A stretch of DNA of 64,000 nucleotides, from contig FWXP01000002.1 of assembly GCA_900176545.1 (NCBI GenBank), forward strand, positions 310,001 through 374,000, read 5' to 3'. The position numbers and the translations under genes are program-made. The DNA is from Oscillospiraceae bacterium. Its GTDB lineage: Bacteria > Bacillota > Clostridia > Saccharofermentanales > Saccharofermentanaceae. The notes beneath the pieces were generated by a model. The model saw nothing but the letters and a program-made list of their open reading frames with translations. It had not been told where the DNA came from and did no database searches. This document shows positions 9,872 to 19,153 of this stretch, piece by piece; position 1 is the stretch's first letter; every line of letters starts with the position of its first letter.

Positions 9872-9900
9872 TTGATTGTTAATCTATAAAAACGTATAAT
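9872..9900 (+). promoter_or_regulatory. Sigma-A type promoter for module B
   Basis: TTGATT (9872-9877), 17-bp spacer, TATAAT (9895-9900). It lies 48 bp before the DegT aminotransferase gene and opens the plus-strand module B. The gene has CCTGGAG just before its ATG. Confidence 0.7.
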
Positions 9901-9948
9901 CGAATCGAAACTAACGAATTGTGCGGTGTGTAAGACACCTGGAGATAT

Positions 9949-11064
9949 ATGAACAAGAACAATATACCCGTGACACGGTCCTCGCTTCCTAATATCGAAG
10001 AATATATGGCTGAAATCAAGAGTATTTGGGAGAACCATTGGCTGACCAATATGGGTCCCAAACACAATGAATTGAAGGATGCTTTGCTTAAGTATATGCA
10101 AGTTGATAACATGGATCTATTTACCAATGGTCATATGGCATTAGAGTTGTCGCTTCAAGCATTGAATCTTCAGGGCGAGGTAATTACTACTCCATTTACG
10201 TTTGCTTCGACAACTCATGCGATTGTCAGAAATGGGCTGGAGCCTGTATTTTGCGATATAAATCCCAATGATTATACTATCGATGTTACACAGATTGAAA
10301 AGCTGATTACGGATAAAACCTGTGCGATAATGCCTGTACATGTATTTGGAAATATATGTGATGTAGAAACTATCCAGAATATTGCCAACAAGTACGATCT
10401 TAAGGTTATTTACGATGCTGCTCATACATTCGGTGAGACCTATAAAGGTGTCGGCGTAGGAAACTTTGGAGATGTTTCTTGTTTCTCGTTTCATGCCACC
10501 AAAGTATTTAATACTATTGAGGGTGGAGCTGTTTGTTTTAAGAATCCTCAGTTGGGAAAGATTCTTTATGAACTGAAGAATTTTGGAATTCACGATGAAG
10601 AAGAAGTTCGTGCCGTAGGAGCCAATGCCAAGATGAATGAGTTTTGTGCCGCTATGGGTTTATGTAATCTCAGGCACATAAAGGATGACATTGCGAGCAG
10701 AAAGGTTGCTGTTGAAAGATACCGTTCCCATCTTGAAGGTGTTAATGGTATTAAGCTGAATTATATTAACCCGAATGTTGAATATAATTATGCATACTTC
10801 CCGGTAGTATTTGATAAGAAGATCTTTGGCGCTTCCAGAACAGAAGTTCAGGATAAGCTAAAAGAACACTCCATAAGCGCGAGAAAGTATTTCTATCCTC
10901 TTACTAATTCGTTCTCTGCATTCAATGGTAAGTATGATGTGATGAAGACACCTACGGCACTTCATGTATCTAAGAACATCCTGGCATTGCCTCTTTATGC
11001 GGACATGACACTTGAGGACGTTGATAGGATCTGTGAGATAATTCTTACTTGCGCAAAGAAATAA
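9949..11064 (+). CDS. DegT/DnrJ/EryC1/StrS family sugar aminotransferase
   Basis: 371 residues. PLP-dependent enzyme of the family that aminates nucleotide-linked keto-sugars. The internal aldimine lysine is Lys185 in SFHATKVFNTIEGG; Asp156 in YDAAH contacts the PLP ring nitrogen; the Gly-rich GHMALELSLQAL region near 61-72 holds the phosphate. The CFSFHATK...EGG form is the FdtB/QdtB-like subgroup that often works on dTDP-4-keto or 3-keto sugars. dTDP-4-keto-6-deoxyglucose is available from RfbA and RfbB at 27.5-29.4 kb. Combined with the acetyltransferases downstream, an acetamido-6-deoxyhexose is a reasonable expectation. Confidence 0.9.
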   Translation: MNKNNIPVTRSSLPNIEEYMAEIKSIWENHWLTNMGPKHNELKDALLKYMQVDNMDLFTNGHMALELSLQALNLQGEVITTPFTFASTTHAIVRNGLEPVFCDINPNDYTIDVTQIEKLITDKTCAIMPVHVFGNICDVETIQNIANKYDLKVIYDAAHTFGETYKGVGVGNFGDVSCFSFHATKVFNTIEGGAVCFKNPQLGKILYELKNFGIHDEEEVRAVGANAKMNEFCAAMGLCNLRHIKDDIASRKVAVERYRSHLEGVNGIKLNYINPNVEYNYAYFPVVFDKKIFGASRTEVQDKLKEHSISARKYFYPLTNSFSAFNGKYDVMKTPTALHVSKNILALPLYADMTLEDVDRICEIILTCAKK

Positions 11065-11084
11065 ATCTGTTTCCATAGTCACGA

Positions 11085-11113
11085 TTGACGCATTTTCTTA
11101 TATTTATTATTAT
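11085..11113 (+). promoter_or_regulatory. Promoter upstream of the initiating phosphoglycosyl transferase
   Basis: TTGACG at 11085-11090, 17-bp spacer, TATTAT at 11108-11113. A TATAAT overlaps it at 11111-11116, but that spacing would be 20 bp. It lies in the 114-bp gap between the aminotransferase and the sugar transferase, so the initiating enzyme can be transcribed independently. Confidence 0.6.
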
Positions 11114-11178
11114 AATATAGGCGTTGTGCGTCGGCCGGGATAATACTCGGTTGCAATGATATTGGCGGAGTGGGTTAC

Positions 11179-11985
11179 ATGGATCAGTCTTTTGATTACG
11201 ACAAATTATCACAGGAGCAGCAGGTAATAGTTGCAAATCGTATCGCTTCTGATAATTTGCAGAGATCTAATGATCATTACCCGACTGCTACTGTAAGGGA
11301 TTCATTTTATTCCAAGTATATCAAGCGAGCTATAGATATCGTATTATCTGGATTGGCACTTATAATCCTTTTCCCAATCAACCTGATCATAGGTATTGTT
11401 ACGTTCTTTGACGTAGGAACTCCTTTGTTTTTTAAGCAGAAGAGGATCGGAAAGAACGGAAAGAACTTTACGATGGTCAAATTCCGCAATATGAACAATA
11501 ATACGGATGAGAATGGTGTTCTTCTCCGTGCTGACCTTAGGGTTACTAAGTGGGGAAAGTTTGTAAGAGCTACCTCTTTGGACGAATTATTGAATTTTAT
11601 AAACATCTTCAAAGGCGATATGTCGCTCATTGGTCCAAGACCACTGCCTGTAGTATATCAGGGACGATTTAATGACTATCATGAGTTACGTCACTCTGTT
11701 CGCCCGGGGTTAGATTGTCCTTTGCGTGATCCTTCAAAGGTGATGACATGGGCTAACAGATTGGAAAATGATTCCTGGTATGCCCAAAACATTTCTTTTA
11801 AGACTGACATGAAATTAATTTGCTTACTGGTTCGTGAAGTACTATTTGGCAAGGACAAGGCTGCCAGATCTGAAGGGTTTAGCGAAGGTACATTCATGGG
11901 ATATTATGAAGATGGCAGAGTGATGGATTCTAATGCTATACCCGAAACATATATTTCTGACTTTTATTCTCACAGCGAGGAATGA
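11179..11985 (+). CDS. Undecaprenyl-phosphate sugar phosphotransferase (monotopic PGT, WcaJ/EpsL/PglC type)
   Basis: About 268 residues. A single hydrophobic segment (residues ~55-75 after YIKRAIDIV) precedes the PGT core: PLFFKQKRIGKNGK, MVKFRNM, the catalytic TSLDELLNF (Asp-Glu pair) and GDMSLIGPRPL. It transfers a sugar-1-phosphate from a nucleotide sugar to undecaprenyl phosphate and so starts the repeat unit. It is the only such enzyme visible in the locus. I use ATG 11179, eight bases after GGAG; the upstream GTG at 11170 overlaps that Shine-Dalgarno. The roughly 50-residue N-terminal extension before the membrane segment is polar and not recognised. Confidence 0.92.
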   Translation: MDQSFDYDKLSQEQQVIVANRIASDNLQRSNDHYPTATVRDSFYSKYIKRAIDIVLSGLALIILFPINLIIGIVTFFDVGTPLFFKQKRIGKNGKNFTMVKFRNMNNNTDENGVLLRADLRVTKWGKFVRATSLDELLNFINIFKGDMSLIGPRPLPVVYQGRFNDYHELRHSVRPGLDCPLRDPSKVMTWANRLENDSWYAQNISFKTDMKLICLLVREVLFGKDKAARSEGFSEGTFMGYYEDGRVMDSNAIPETYISDFYSHSEE

Positions 11986-11988
11986 CTA

Positions 11989-13146
11989 ATGAAATTATCT
12001 AATATGGCCAATCGTATACAACCGTCTTTGACGCGCAAGTTGTTTGATATGGCGTCAAAATATGATGATGTGATAGATTTTACGCTTGGTGATCCGGATT
12101 ATGAAACTCCAGAATATATCAGAAAAGCCGGATGCGATGCCATTAACGGTGGAAAGACTCATTATTCAGCCAATGCAGGTCTTAAGGAATTAAGGGAAGT
12201 GATATCCGACAGAATCTACAGCGAAGCAGGTATCAAGTATGATTCTTTAAACGAGATACAGATCTCGGTTGGCGCTATGGAAGGCATATTTCTCACACTT
12301 TGCTGCCTGGTAGACCCCGGAGATGAAGTTATTATCCCATCTCCTCATTGGGTTAACTATCGTCATATGACCGAGATGCTTAATGGCAATCCCGTATTGG
12401 TAAATGTAAGCGAAGATAACGGTTTTCTGCTCTCTCCTGAAGCATTCCAAAAAGCTATAACCGATAAGACAGTAGCTGTAATACTTAATTCTCCTAATAA
12501 TCCTACAGGAGCGGTCTACGATAAGGATACATTATTTGAATTGTGTAGAATTGCGTTTGAGAAGGATGTACTTATCATTTGGGATGAATGCTACAAGAGC
12601 ATTCTTTTCGATGGTGCTAAGTTCGTATCCATACTCGATTTTCCTGACATGAAGGATCACTCCGTTATCGTGAACAGCTGCTCTAAGCGTTATTCCATGA
12701 CCGGATGGCGTGTAGGATATCTGGCCGGACCATCTTGGCTCATATCAAATATGCCCAAGATTCAGGAGAATATCGCGGCATGCGTACCGGTTCCTTCGCA
12801 ATATGCCGCATTAGCGGCCCTTAGTTCTTCTGATGAGATAACCGATGAGATGCGTGCCGGATTTGAGAGCAGGAGAAATGTATTAATCCGTGAACTCAAT
12901 AAGATTGATAAGATCAGCGTTACTCCGCCTAAAGGAACATTCTATGCGCTGGTAAATATCAAGAATACAGGTATGAAGAGCGAACAGTTTGCGTATTCGC
13001 TTCTCGAGAATACGCATGTAGCCGTAGTGCCAGGTATTACCTATGGTGATGCATGCGAAGGCTACATCAGGATTGCATTTACCATGAATGAAGCAAAAAT
13101 CGTAGAAGGAGTTAGAAGGATCAAGACTTTTATTGATTCCTTGTAA
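11989..13146 (+). CDS. Class I/II PLP-dependent aminotransferase (aspartate aminotransferase-like)
   Basis: 385 residues. The fold-type I motifs are in place: NSPNNPTG at 167-174, Asp199 in WDECYKS for the pyridine nitrogen, Lys233 in NSCSKRYSMTGWRVGYL as the Schiff-base residue, and a C-terminal Arg in GYIRIAF for the substrate carboxylate. It looks like an amino-acid transaminase rather than a sugar one. It starts 3 bp after the sugar transferase and is followed 6 bp later by an ATP-grasp ligase, so it may supply the amino acid that the ligase attaches. The precise amino acid is unknown. Confidence 0.88.
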   Translation: MKLSNMANRIQPSLTRKLFDMASKYDDVIDFTLGDPDYETPEYIRKAGCDAINGGKTHYSANAGLKELREVISDRIYSEAGIKYDSLNEIQISVGAMEGIFLTLCCLVDPGDEVIIPSPHWVNYRHMTEMLNGNPVLVNVSEDNGFLLSPEAFQKAITDKTVAVILNSPNNPTGAVYDKDTLFELCRIAFEKDVLIIWDECYKSILFDGAKFVSILDFPDMKDHSVIVNSCSKRYSMTGWRVGYLAGPSWLISNMPKIQENIAACVPVPSQYAALAALSSSDEITDEMRAGFESRRNVLIRELNKIDKISVTPPKGTFYALVNIKNTGMKSEQFAYSLLENTHVAVVPGITYGDACEGYIRIAFTMNEAKIVEGVRRIKTFIDSL

Positions 13147-13152
13147 TATTTC

Positions 13153-14358
13153 ATGAAGAGAATTCTAATGCTCGGTGGCTCCAAACAGCAGATTCCGATA
13201 ATCAAGCAGGCTAAGGAAATGGGTCATTACGTAATTACGTGTGACTATTCTCCTGAGAATCCCGGTCATCAGTTTGCTGATGAATACCATAACGTAAGTA
13301 CTACTGATTTAGAGGGTGTTCTTGAGCTTGCTAAGGGATTGGATCTTGACGGTATCGTAGCTTATGCTTCTGATCCTGCGGCTCCTACTGCTGCTTATGT
13401 AGCCGAGAAGCTCGGCTTACCCGGTAATCCGTATGAATCTGTAAGGCTCTGTACTGAGAAAGACCTTTTCAGAGATTTCCTTCAAAAGCATGGCTTTAAC
13501 TGCCCTGTTGCAAAGGGATATACAACATATGAAGAGGCTGAGGCTGATATCGGTAGATTTAAGTTCCCTATTATGGTCAAGCCTGTTGATTCCTCGGGAA
13601 GCAAGGGTGTAGTCAAGGTAACAGACCCTGCTGATCTTAAGAGTGCTGTATATGAAGCACTTTCTTATTCTCGCGGTAAGCGATTCATTATCGAGGAATT
13701 CATCGTGAAGAAAGGCTATCAGGTCTCAGGCGACGGATTCTCCGTAGACGGTAAGCTCGTATTTACGAGTTTCGGTAATGAGCTATATAGCAGTTTTGGC
13801 GGTACTAGGGACTATGTTGCGCTTGGCGAGTTCTGGCCGTCGCTTCTTACCGCGGAGCAGAAAGCTAAGGTGGATGCTGAGCTTCAAAGGTTGATCACTG
13901 CTCTCGGTATGAAGACCGGTGCTTATAATATTGAGGTGATTCTTGACGAGAATGATACTCCTTATGTAATTGAGCTTGGTCCAAGAAATGGTGGAAGCTA
14001 TATTCCTCAGCTTATTAAGTATGCTACAGGAGTTGATCTTGTTAAGTATACGATTCTTGGAGCGTTAGGGGAGGACTGCAGTGACATTAAGATGGCTCCT
14101 ACTACAGATATAGTCAGTAACTATATGATAATGAGCCATAAAGATGGCGTATTTAAGGATATCGTATTCGATGAAGAGTTCAAGAAGAATAATCTTCTAG
14201 ATGTTTATTGTACCCATAAGGCAGGAGACACTGTTACAGCCTATAAGAATACTACTGATTCTATGGGTACTATCCTCTTCAAAGCTGATTCAGTTGAGAA
14301 GATGATCGATATCACTTCGAATATTGAAAAGTATTATCACATTGAAATAGATAAGTGA
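13153..14358 (+). CDS. ATP-grasp carboxylate-amine ligase (copy 1)
   Basis: 401 residues. N-terminal preATP-grasp Rossmann-like domain (MLGGSKQQIPIIKQAKEMG), central ATP-binding region (MVKPVDSSGSKGV, then IIEEFI), and metal-binding ELGPRNGG near residue 276. The fold joins a carboxylate to an amine with ATP, as in PurK, CarB and many amino-acid ligases. In polysaccharide loci such enzymes amidate or aminoacylate sugars. The neighbouring aminotransferase and a paralogue at 20732 support an amino-acid decoration pathway, but no substrate can be read from the sequence. It runs in the same operon with 6-bp spacing on both sides. Confidence 0.87.
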   Translation: MKRILMLGGSKQQIPIIKQAKEMGHYVITCDYSPENPGHQFADEYHNVSTTDLEGVLELAKGLDLDGIVAYASDPAAPTAAYVAEKLGLPGNPYESVRLCTEKDLFRDFLQKHGFNCPVAKGYTTYEEAEADIGRFKFPIMVKPVDSSGSKGVVKVTDPADLKSAVYEALSYSRGKRFIIEEFIVKKGYQVSGDGFSVDGKLVFTSFGNELYSSFGGTRDYVALGEFWPSLLTAEQKAKVDAELQRLITALGMKTGAYNIEVILDENDTPYVIELGPRNGGSYIPQLIKYATGVDLVKYTILGALGEDCSDIKMAPTTDIVSNYMIMSHKDGVFKDIVFDEEFKKNNLLDVYCTHKAGDTVTAYKNTTDSMGTILFKADSVEKMIDITSNIEKYYHIEIDK

Positions 14359-14364
14359 TCATTC

Positions 14365-15441
14365 ATGGAGAAAAAGAGACAGTCAAACATCGAATTGCTT
14401 CGTATTATCGCTATGTTTTCCATCATAGCGCATCATTATGTTGTAAATTCTGGAATTAATAACTGTTTGATTGAAAATCCTTGCAGCGTTAGAACAGCAA
14501 TCTTGATTGTATTTGGCGCTTGGGGAAAAACCTCAATCAATATCTTTGTGCTTATTACAGGATATTTCATGTGTCAGTCCAAGCTTACGGTTAAGAAATA
14601 TCTCAAGCTAATTGGTGAATTTGTGTTTTATAACCTGATTCTATTTCTAATATATTGGAGATTAGGCTGCATTGATTTTTCATGGAGCGGATTACTGCAG
14701 AAGTGCAACCCCATATATATGGTCGGGAATTCTTTTGTGCCGGCATATTTCTTGCTATTGCTTTTTGTACCATTTCTCAATAGATTTATCGAGATCATGG
14801 ATCAAAAAACACATGCTAAATTAGTTGTTCTTTTGCTAGGTGTCTATTCAGGACTTGGCTCCTTGAGCTTTATTTTATTTACATTCAATTATCTTTCCTG
14901 GTTTGTGATCTTGTATATATTAAGCGCATATATACGAAAATATCCAAATCGATTACTGTTTTCCGGTAGATTTGTAGGAATTAAGTTAATCGGTGCTTTG
15001 GTAATTGCAAGTGCGACTCTTGTATACGAAATAAGACATCTTCAGCATACATTTTTCTGGGTTAGTGATAGTAATAAGATACTAGCGTTGTTGATATCGG
15101 TATATGTGTTTGTTTTCTTTTTGAATATCAATGTTAGTTACAATAGTATTATTAATCTGTTTGCCAGCACCACATTGGGAGTTTTATTAATTCATGCAGA
15201 TAGCAGTATTATGCGGAGTTATATATGGGATACTGTTTATCCAAATTCTGTGTACTATTACACCAAATACGTGTATCTCCACGCGTTTGCTAAGGTTTTT
15301 TTGGTTTTTGTCATTTGCGCAATAATAGATATTATCAGGATTTATACTGTCGAAAAGTTGTGGTTGAAAGCAGTTGATTGGATTATTACGCGCGTAGGCG
15401 AGCGGAATAACATAAGGAATAAAGCGACCCCAAAATCATGA
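14365..15441 (+). CDS. Membrane acyltransferase, acyltransferase-3 family (OafA-like)
   Basis: 358 residues with about ten membrane helices. The start KRQSNIELLRIIAMFSIIAHHY contains the family features: Arg in LLRIIAM and the catalytic His pair in AHHY of helix 1. These enzymes O-acetylate or otherwise acylate lipid-linked or surface glycans from cytosolic acetyl-CoA. It ends inside the start of the following GNAT gene (ATGA overlap), so acylation steps are grouped here. Codon use is strongly AT-rich from here to 20.6 kb. Confidence 0.87.
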   Translation: MEKKRQSNIELLRIIAMFSIIAHHYVVNSGINNCLIENPCSVRTAILIVFGAWGKTSINIFVLITGYFMCQSKLTVKKYLKLIGEFVFYNLILFLIYWRLGCIDFSWSGLLQKCNPIYMVGNSFVPAYFLLLLFVPFLNRFIEIMDQKTHAKLVVLLLGVYSGLGSLSFILFTFNYLSWFVILYILSAYIRKYPNRLLFSGRFVGIKLIGALVIASATLVYEIRHLQHTFFWVSDSNKILALLISVYVFVFFLNINVSYNSIINLFASTTLGVLLIHADSSIMRSYIWDTVYPNSVYYYTKYVYLHAFAKVFLVFVICAIIDIIRIYTVEKLWLKAVDWIITRVGERNNIRNKATPKS

Positions 15442-15878
15442 ATGCAACCAGTATTGTAAAAGTTTCAGATATAAATGTTATCAAAGGTATAATGAAACTG
15501 TGTGATCATGCGTACACGGAAAGCGTTGTAGCATTGCCGGATTTTGAAGACTTATGCAGAAAAATATGTGACGTTGGTGTTTTCTTTGCCATGAAACTTG
15601 AATCTGATGTAATAGGGTATATTGCCTTTTATGCTAATGATGTTGTTTCGAAAGAAGCATATATATCTTTGTTGTGTATTAGACCTGAATATCAGGGGCT
15701 TGGTTTTGGAAAAGCATTGATCAATAGGTGCTTTGAAGAGTCACTTGATTGTGGCATGAAAAGCATTCGTTTAGCTGTTTTGAAAAGAGACGTTTATCAA
15801 CAGAAGTTTTATATTAGACAGGGGTTTAGTATTAACAATGAATCTGATGATAGATATTATTTATCAAAAGCCCTATAA
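15438..15878 (+). CDS. GNAT family N-acetyltransferase
   Basis: 146 residues. The acetyl-CoA site is in ISLLCIRPEYQGLGFGKALINR (the Q/R-x-x-G-x-G/A pyrophosphate loop) followed by an aromatic-rich KFYIRQGF strand near the C terminus. Single-domain soluble enzyme. Being coupled by ATGA to a membrane acyltransferase and preceding a glycosyltransferase, it probably acetylates an amino sugar or amino acid of the repeat unit; the target is inferred only from context. Confidence 0.85.
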   Translation: MNATSIVKVSDINVIKGIMKLCDHAYTESVVALPDFEDLCRKICDVGVFFAMKLESDVIGYIAFYANDVVSKEAYISLLCIRPEYQGLGFGKALINRCFEESLDCGMKSIRLAVLKRDVYQQKFYIRQGFSINNESDDRYYLSKAL

Positions 15879-15896
15879 ATTGAATGGAGTGTGTAA

Positions 15897-16949
15897 ATGC
15901 CTTTATTAAGTATAATCATACCTTGTTACAATGTGGAAAAGTATATAAAACAATGTCTGGACAGTATTATGTCACAGTCGGATGTTGAGTTTGAAATAAT
16001 CGCTGTAGATGATGGGTCGCCTGATAATTGTCCACAGATTCTTGATGATTATGCAGCTAAGGATTCGCGTGTGCGTGTAATCCATCAAGAAAATGGTGGA
16101 GTCTCGAGAGCTCGCAATGCGGGTATTATTGAAGCCAAAGGAGACTATCTCTATTTCGTCGATTCTGATGATTGGTTGGTTGAGAATAGTTTGGCCAAGG
16201 CAGTTAACATGGCAGTGAAAAAAGATGTTGATATCCTGTTTTGCGATTGCTTGGAGCAGTTCGATTCAGGCAGAGAAAACCGAATTCATCTTTATTCGCA
16301 AGAATTTACTTATGATTCACCTGCTGATATAGAGCGAATTCAGAGATCAATCTTGTGCCACAAAATGAGCCCGTATTTCTCAGCTGGGGCCGACAGTGCA
16401 TATCCGGCTCCCTGGAGCAAGATAATCAAAGCAAGTTTGGTTAAAGATAACGGAATAGCTTTCGATCCGGCAGTGTGCGGAGTTTACGATGACGGATTGT
16501 TTACTATCGAGATCCTTGAAAAGGCTAAGAAAATCGCATATTCGGATATATGCGTTTATAACTATAGAATCCTGAGTTCTTCCATAGTTCATTCATACAG
16601 AAAAGGTATGATAGAACGATTCGAGAAGAATTGTTTTGCTATAGATGAGTATATTAAAAGATATAATAAATCATCAGAGTTTGTAAGTGCTGAGTATGCA
16701 CGAAGAATAGCCTATCTCTCGAGCTTTATGTCTAGTTATTTCTTTAGCAGTGATAATCAGAATAGCAATAAAGAAAAATATAACGAATTGCGTGATACAA
16801 TAGATCGAGAGCCATGGCACAAGGCGGTTCAGAATGCTAGCTACTGCAATCTGGAGACCAAACATAAATACACTTTGTTTTGCATGAAACATGTGTTGGT
16901 GGGGGGGTTAAGGCTGTATAGCAGTTTAAAGAATTGCTTGTTGCATTGA
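15897..16949 (+). CDS. Glycosyltransferase family 2
   Basis: 350 residues with the standard order LSIIIPCYNVEKYIKQC, VDDGSPDNC, ENGGVSRARNAG and DSDDWL (metal site near residue 92). GVYDDGLFTIEILEKA replaces the more usual YEDLF of EpsJ-like members. SD GGAG lies nine bases before the ATG. It is the main family 2 enzyme on the plus strand in module B. Near the 3' end is a run of seven G residues (16900-16906), a possible slippage site but without any frame disruption here. Confidence 0.88.
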   Translation: MPLLSIIIPCYNVEKYIKQCLDSIMSQSDVEFEIIAVDDGSPDNCPQILDDYAAKDSRVRVIHQENGGVSRARNAGIIEAKGDYLYFVDSDDWLVENSLAKAVNMAVKKDVDILFCDCLEQFDSGRENRIHLYSQEFTYDSPADIERIQRSILCHKMSPYFSAGADSAYPAPWSKIIKASLVKDNGIAFDPAVCGVYDDGLFTIEILEKAKKIAYSDICVYNYRILSSSIVHSYRKGMIERFEKNCFAIDEYIKRYNKSSEFVSAEYARRIAYLSSFMSSYFFSSDNQNSNKEKYNELRDTIDREPWHKAVQNASYCNLETKHKYTLFCMKHVLVGGLRLYSSLKNCLLH

Positions 16950-16956
16950 TGGAATC

Positions 16957-18255
16957 GTGGAGATTGTTAGGGAAAACCCAAGGCGAATTATGACAAGATA
17001 CTTCGATAAGACATTTACATTTTTAAAATCGATTCTCACTCGTAGTAGTGGGGGGATAATGTCATTTTTGGATTATCTTATAGTTTTTTTGATTATCATT
17101 TCGCGTGCCTGCGCGTGGACTTGTGATACAAATCTATCGCTGACAGCTGACGATATAATACTATGGTTGGATAAGTTCCTGATTGTTTATTATATAGTAG
17201 CTTTTGCTTTCCGCAAAACTTTGCATATCGAATTCAAGCAGTTGTTACGATATTCAGTATTATTGCTCGGTTTTCTAGTGTTTTCATTTTTAAATCCTTA
17301 TGCTAAAGATGGATTTACAAGTCTATACGTTATTAATTTTTCTTTTATCTTTTTATGGATTATATGGCGTGATAATCCCAATGAGGTGTGGAAAAAATAC
17401 ACCGATGCGACACTGCTTATAGCTTGTATTACATTTGTTTTCTACTTTATAGGAAGTGTTATTCACGTAATCCCTGAGTATAATACTTCAGAGCGCACGT
17501 GGGGCGTATGGAAACCTGATGTTATCAAGAACTTCTATTATTTGTATTATGAGTCACAGTATATTACTGTCAAAGGACATATAATCTGGCGAAATTGTAG
17601 TATATTTGCCGAGGCACCTAAGTATAATTTCGTTTTGTGCACAGCGCTCTCTTCTGAATTGTTTTTGTCCAAGAAACCTCAATTATGGCGAGTAGCAATT
17701 TTGATATTTATGATTATAACTACTCTTTGTGCTATGGGGATGATATTGGTAGTTATAGCTTTGTTTTTATATGCTATTTTGAAGTATAAGGATACTTCAT
17801 TAGGAAAACGATTTTTGCCTTATGTAAAGAAAACCTGTGTTATTTGTGGTATATGCGTAGTTGTCTTTATGGTAGCAAAATATCTTAACGATAGTAGTTC
17901 ATATAGTATTCGATTTGATCATATTAAAGCCTGCTTAAAGACATTTGGGGATAATAAGCTGCTTGGCGCTGGATGGCTAAATGAAGGTGCGGTTTTACAG
18001 TACGCAAGCTATAAGCAAGGAATAGCAATTGGAATTCCGCTAGTTTTAGCATTTGGCGGAATTGTGCTGACTTCATTGATTTTGTTGCCATTTTTGCGAG
18101 TCTTTACCGAAGGCTTCAGTAAAAGAAAGTATAATTTTATGTTCTTTGTTTTACTGTTTTTGTTGCATTTCTTTTTGACTATAATACCAATAACCCTTAT
18201 TGCTATGTTAGCATATGTCGTTATTATTGATTACGAAAGACACGAGGTCGTATAG
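16957..18255 (+). CDS. Wzy-like repeat-unit polymerase (paralogue of 23873 gene)
   Basis: Up to 432 residues, about ten to twelve membrane helices. The central extracytoplasmic loop holds ERTWGVWKPD, FYYLYYES and WRNCSIFAEAP; nearly the same motifs occur in the same order in the protein at 23873, so the two are paralogues of one O-antigen ligase/polymerase-like family. The start is uncertain: GTG 16957 has only a weak GATGGA site, ATG 16990 has none, and ATG 17059 follows a GGGGGG run closely and would start just before the first helix. Role inferred from topology and from the flippase three genes on. Confidence 0.72.
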   Translation: MEIVRENPRRIMTRYFDKTFTFLKSILTRSSGGIMSFLDYLIVFLIIISRACAWTCDTNLSLTADDIILWLDKFLIVYYIVAFAFRKTLHIEFKQLLRYSVLLLGFLVFSFLNPYAKDGFTSLYVINFSFIFLWIIWRDNPNEVWKKYTDATLLIACITFVFYFIGSVIHVIPEYNTSERTWGVWKPDVIKNFYYLYYESQYITVKGHIIWRNCSIFAEAPKYNFVLCTALSSELFLSKKPQLWRVAILIFMIITTLCAMGMILVVIALFLYAILKYKDTSLGKRFLPYVKKTCVICGICVVVFMVAKYLNDSSSYSIRFDHIKACLKTFGDNKLLGAGWLNEGAVLQYASYKQGIAIGIPLVLAFGGIVLTSLILLPFLRVFTEGFSKRKYNFMFFVLLFLLHFFLTIIPITLIAMLAYVVIIDYERHEVV

Positions 18256-18262
18256 GGGAATT

Positions 18263-19153
18263 ATGCTTTCCGAAGAGTTTTACAAAGAAGAGATTCGTCA
18301 GAATTATCGGATTACAACAGAGATGAAAAAAGCATGGGCTGTTGAGCTTGAGATTATGTTGGAACTTGATAGAGTTTGCAAAGCTCTATCGATTAACTTC
18401 TTTTTAGATTGTGGAACCCTTTTGGGGGCGATTAGAGATAATCACTTTATCCCATGGGATGACGATATTGACGTTGTAATGCTTCGTGAGGACTATGATA
18501 AATTGCTGAATGATGGTATTCATCTATTTGGTAGTGATTATCTCTTTCAGTGTGCTTACACTGATACGAATTATCCAAGAGGACACGCGCAATTACGAAA
18601 AAAGAATACCTGTGCAATGATTCCATATGAAGCAAAACACGTTCAATTTGATCAAAGTATCTTCATTGATATTTTTGTTCTCGAGGGATTACCTGATTCT
18701 CAAGATTTGTTAAAGAAACAATTTGATGAAAAGCAGAAAATCATGAAGCGTATGAGCATAATGGGTATACCTGCATCGACTAAACCAATCAATACGATAA
18801 TCAAAAAAATCTTGAAAGTAGTTTTTACTGTAGTATATCCAAGTATTCCAGAAATGTTCAAACAATATGAAGACATTTGCAAAAGATATTCATATCAGAA
18901 CTCGCCTGAGCTTGGTAGATTAATGTTTCACGAAAGCGTAGATAAAGTATATAAATTGAAACGCGAGTGGTTTGAAAAGCCAATCTGGATAAAATTCGAA
19001 GGAATAGATGTACCAGTGCCCAATGGATATGATGATATACTTAGAACTTATTATGGTGACAATTACATGATACCTGTTAACTCGGGTGCATACCATGATG
19101 GTCTAATAATATGTGTTGATCGTTCCTATAAAGAGGTTTTGAAAGACTTATGA
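18263..19153 (+). CDS. LicD family phosphotransferase (copy 2)
   Basis: 296 residues from ATG 18263, which has AGGGGAA six bases upstream; the longer frame back to 18215 overlaps the previous gene and has no site. The LicD motif is complete: DCGTLLGAIRDN then PWDDDIDVVMLREDYD. The C-terminal YGDNYMIP segment is also typical. This copy lies 3.4 kb upstream of the pepM fusion gene, and CMP-AEP is the predicted product of the phosphonate genes, so it is my best candidate for the AEP transferase. Phosphocholine or another phospho-group is possible; no choline kinase is seen in the window. Confidence 0.9.
   Translation: MLSEEFYKEEIRQNYRITTEMKKAWAVELEIMLELDRVCKALSINFFLDCGTLLGAIRDNHFIPWDDDIDVVMLREDYDKLLNDGIHLFGSDYLFQCAYTDTNYPRGHAQLRKKNTCAMIPYEAKHVQFDQSIFIDIFVLEGLPDSQDLLKKQFDEKQKIMKRMSIMGIPASTKPINTIIKKILKVVFTVVYPSIPEMFKQYEDICKRYSYQNSPELGRLMFHESVDKVYKLKREWFEKPIWIKFEGIDVPVPNGYDDILRTYYGDNYMIPVNSGAYHDGLIICVDRSYKEVLKDL

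Noticed and set aside
16900-16906. Run of seven G as a phase-variable slippage site
   Set aside because: It lies close to the end of an intact gene; a slip would change only the last residues, so phase variation is unlikely to matter.
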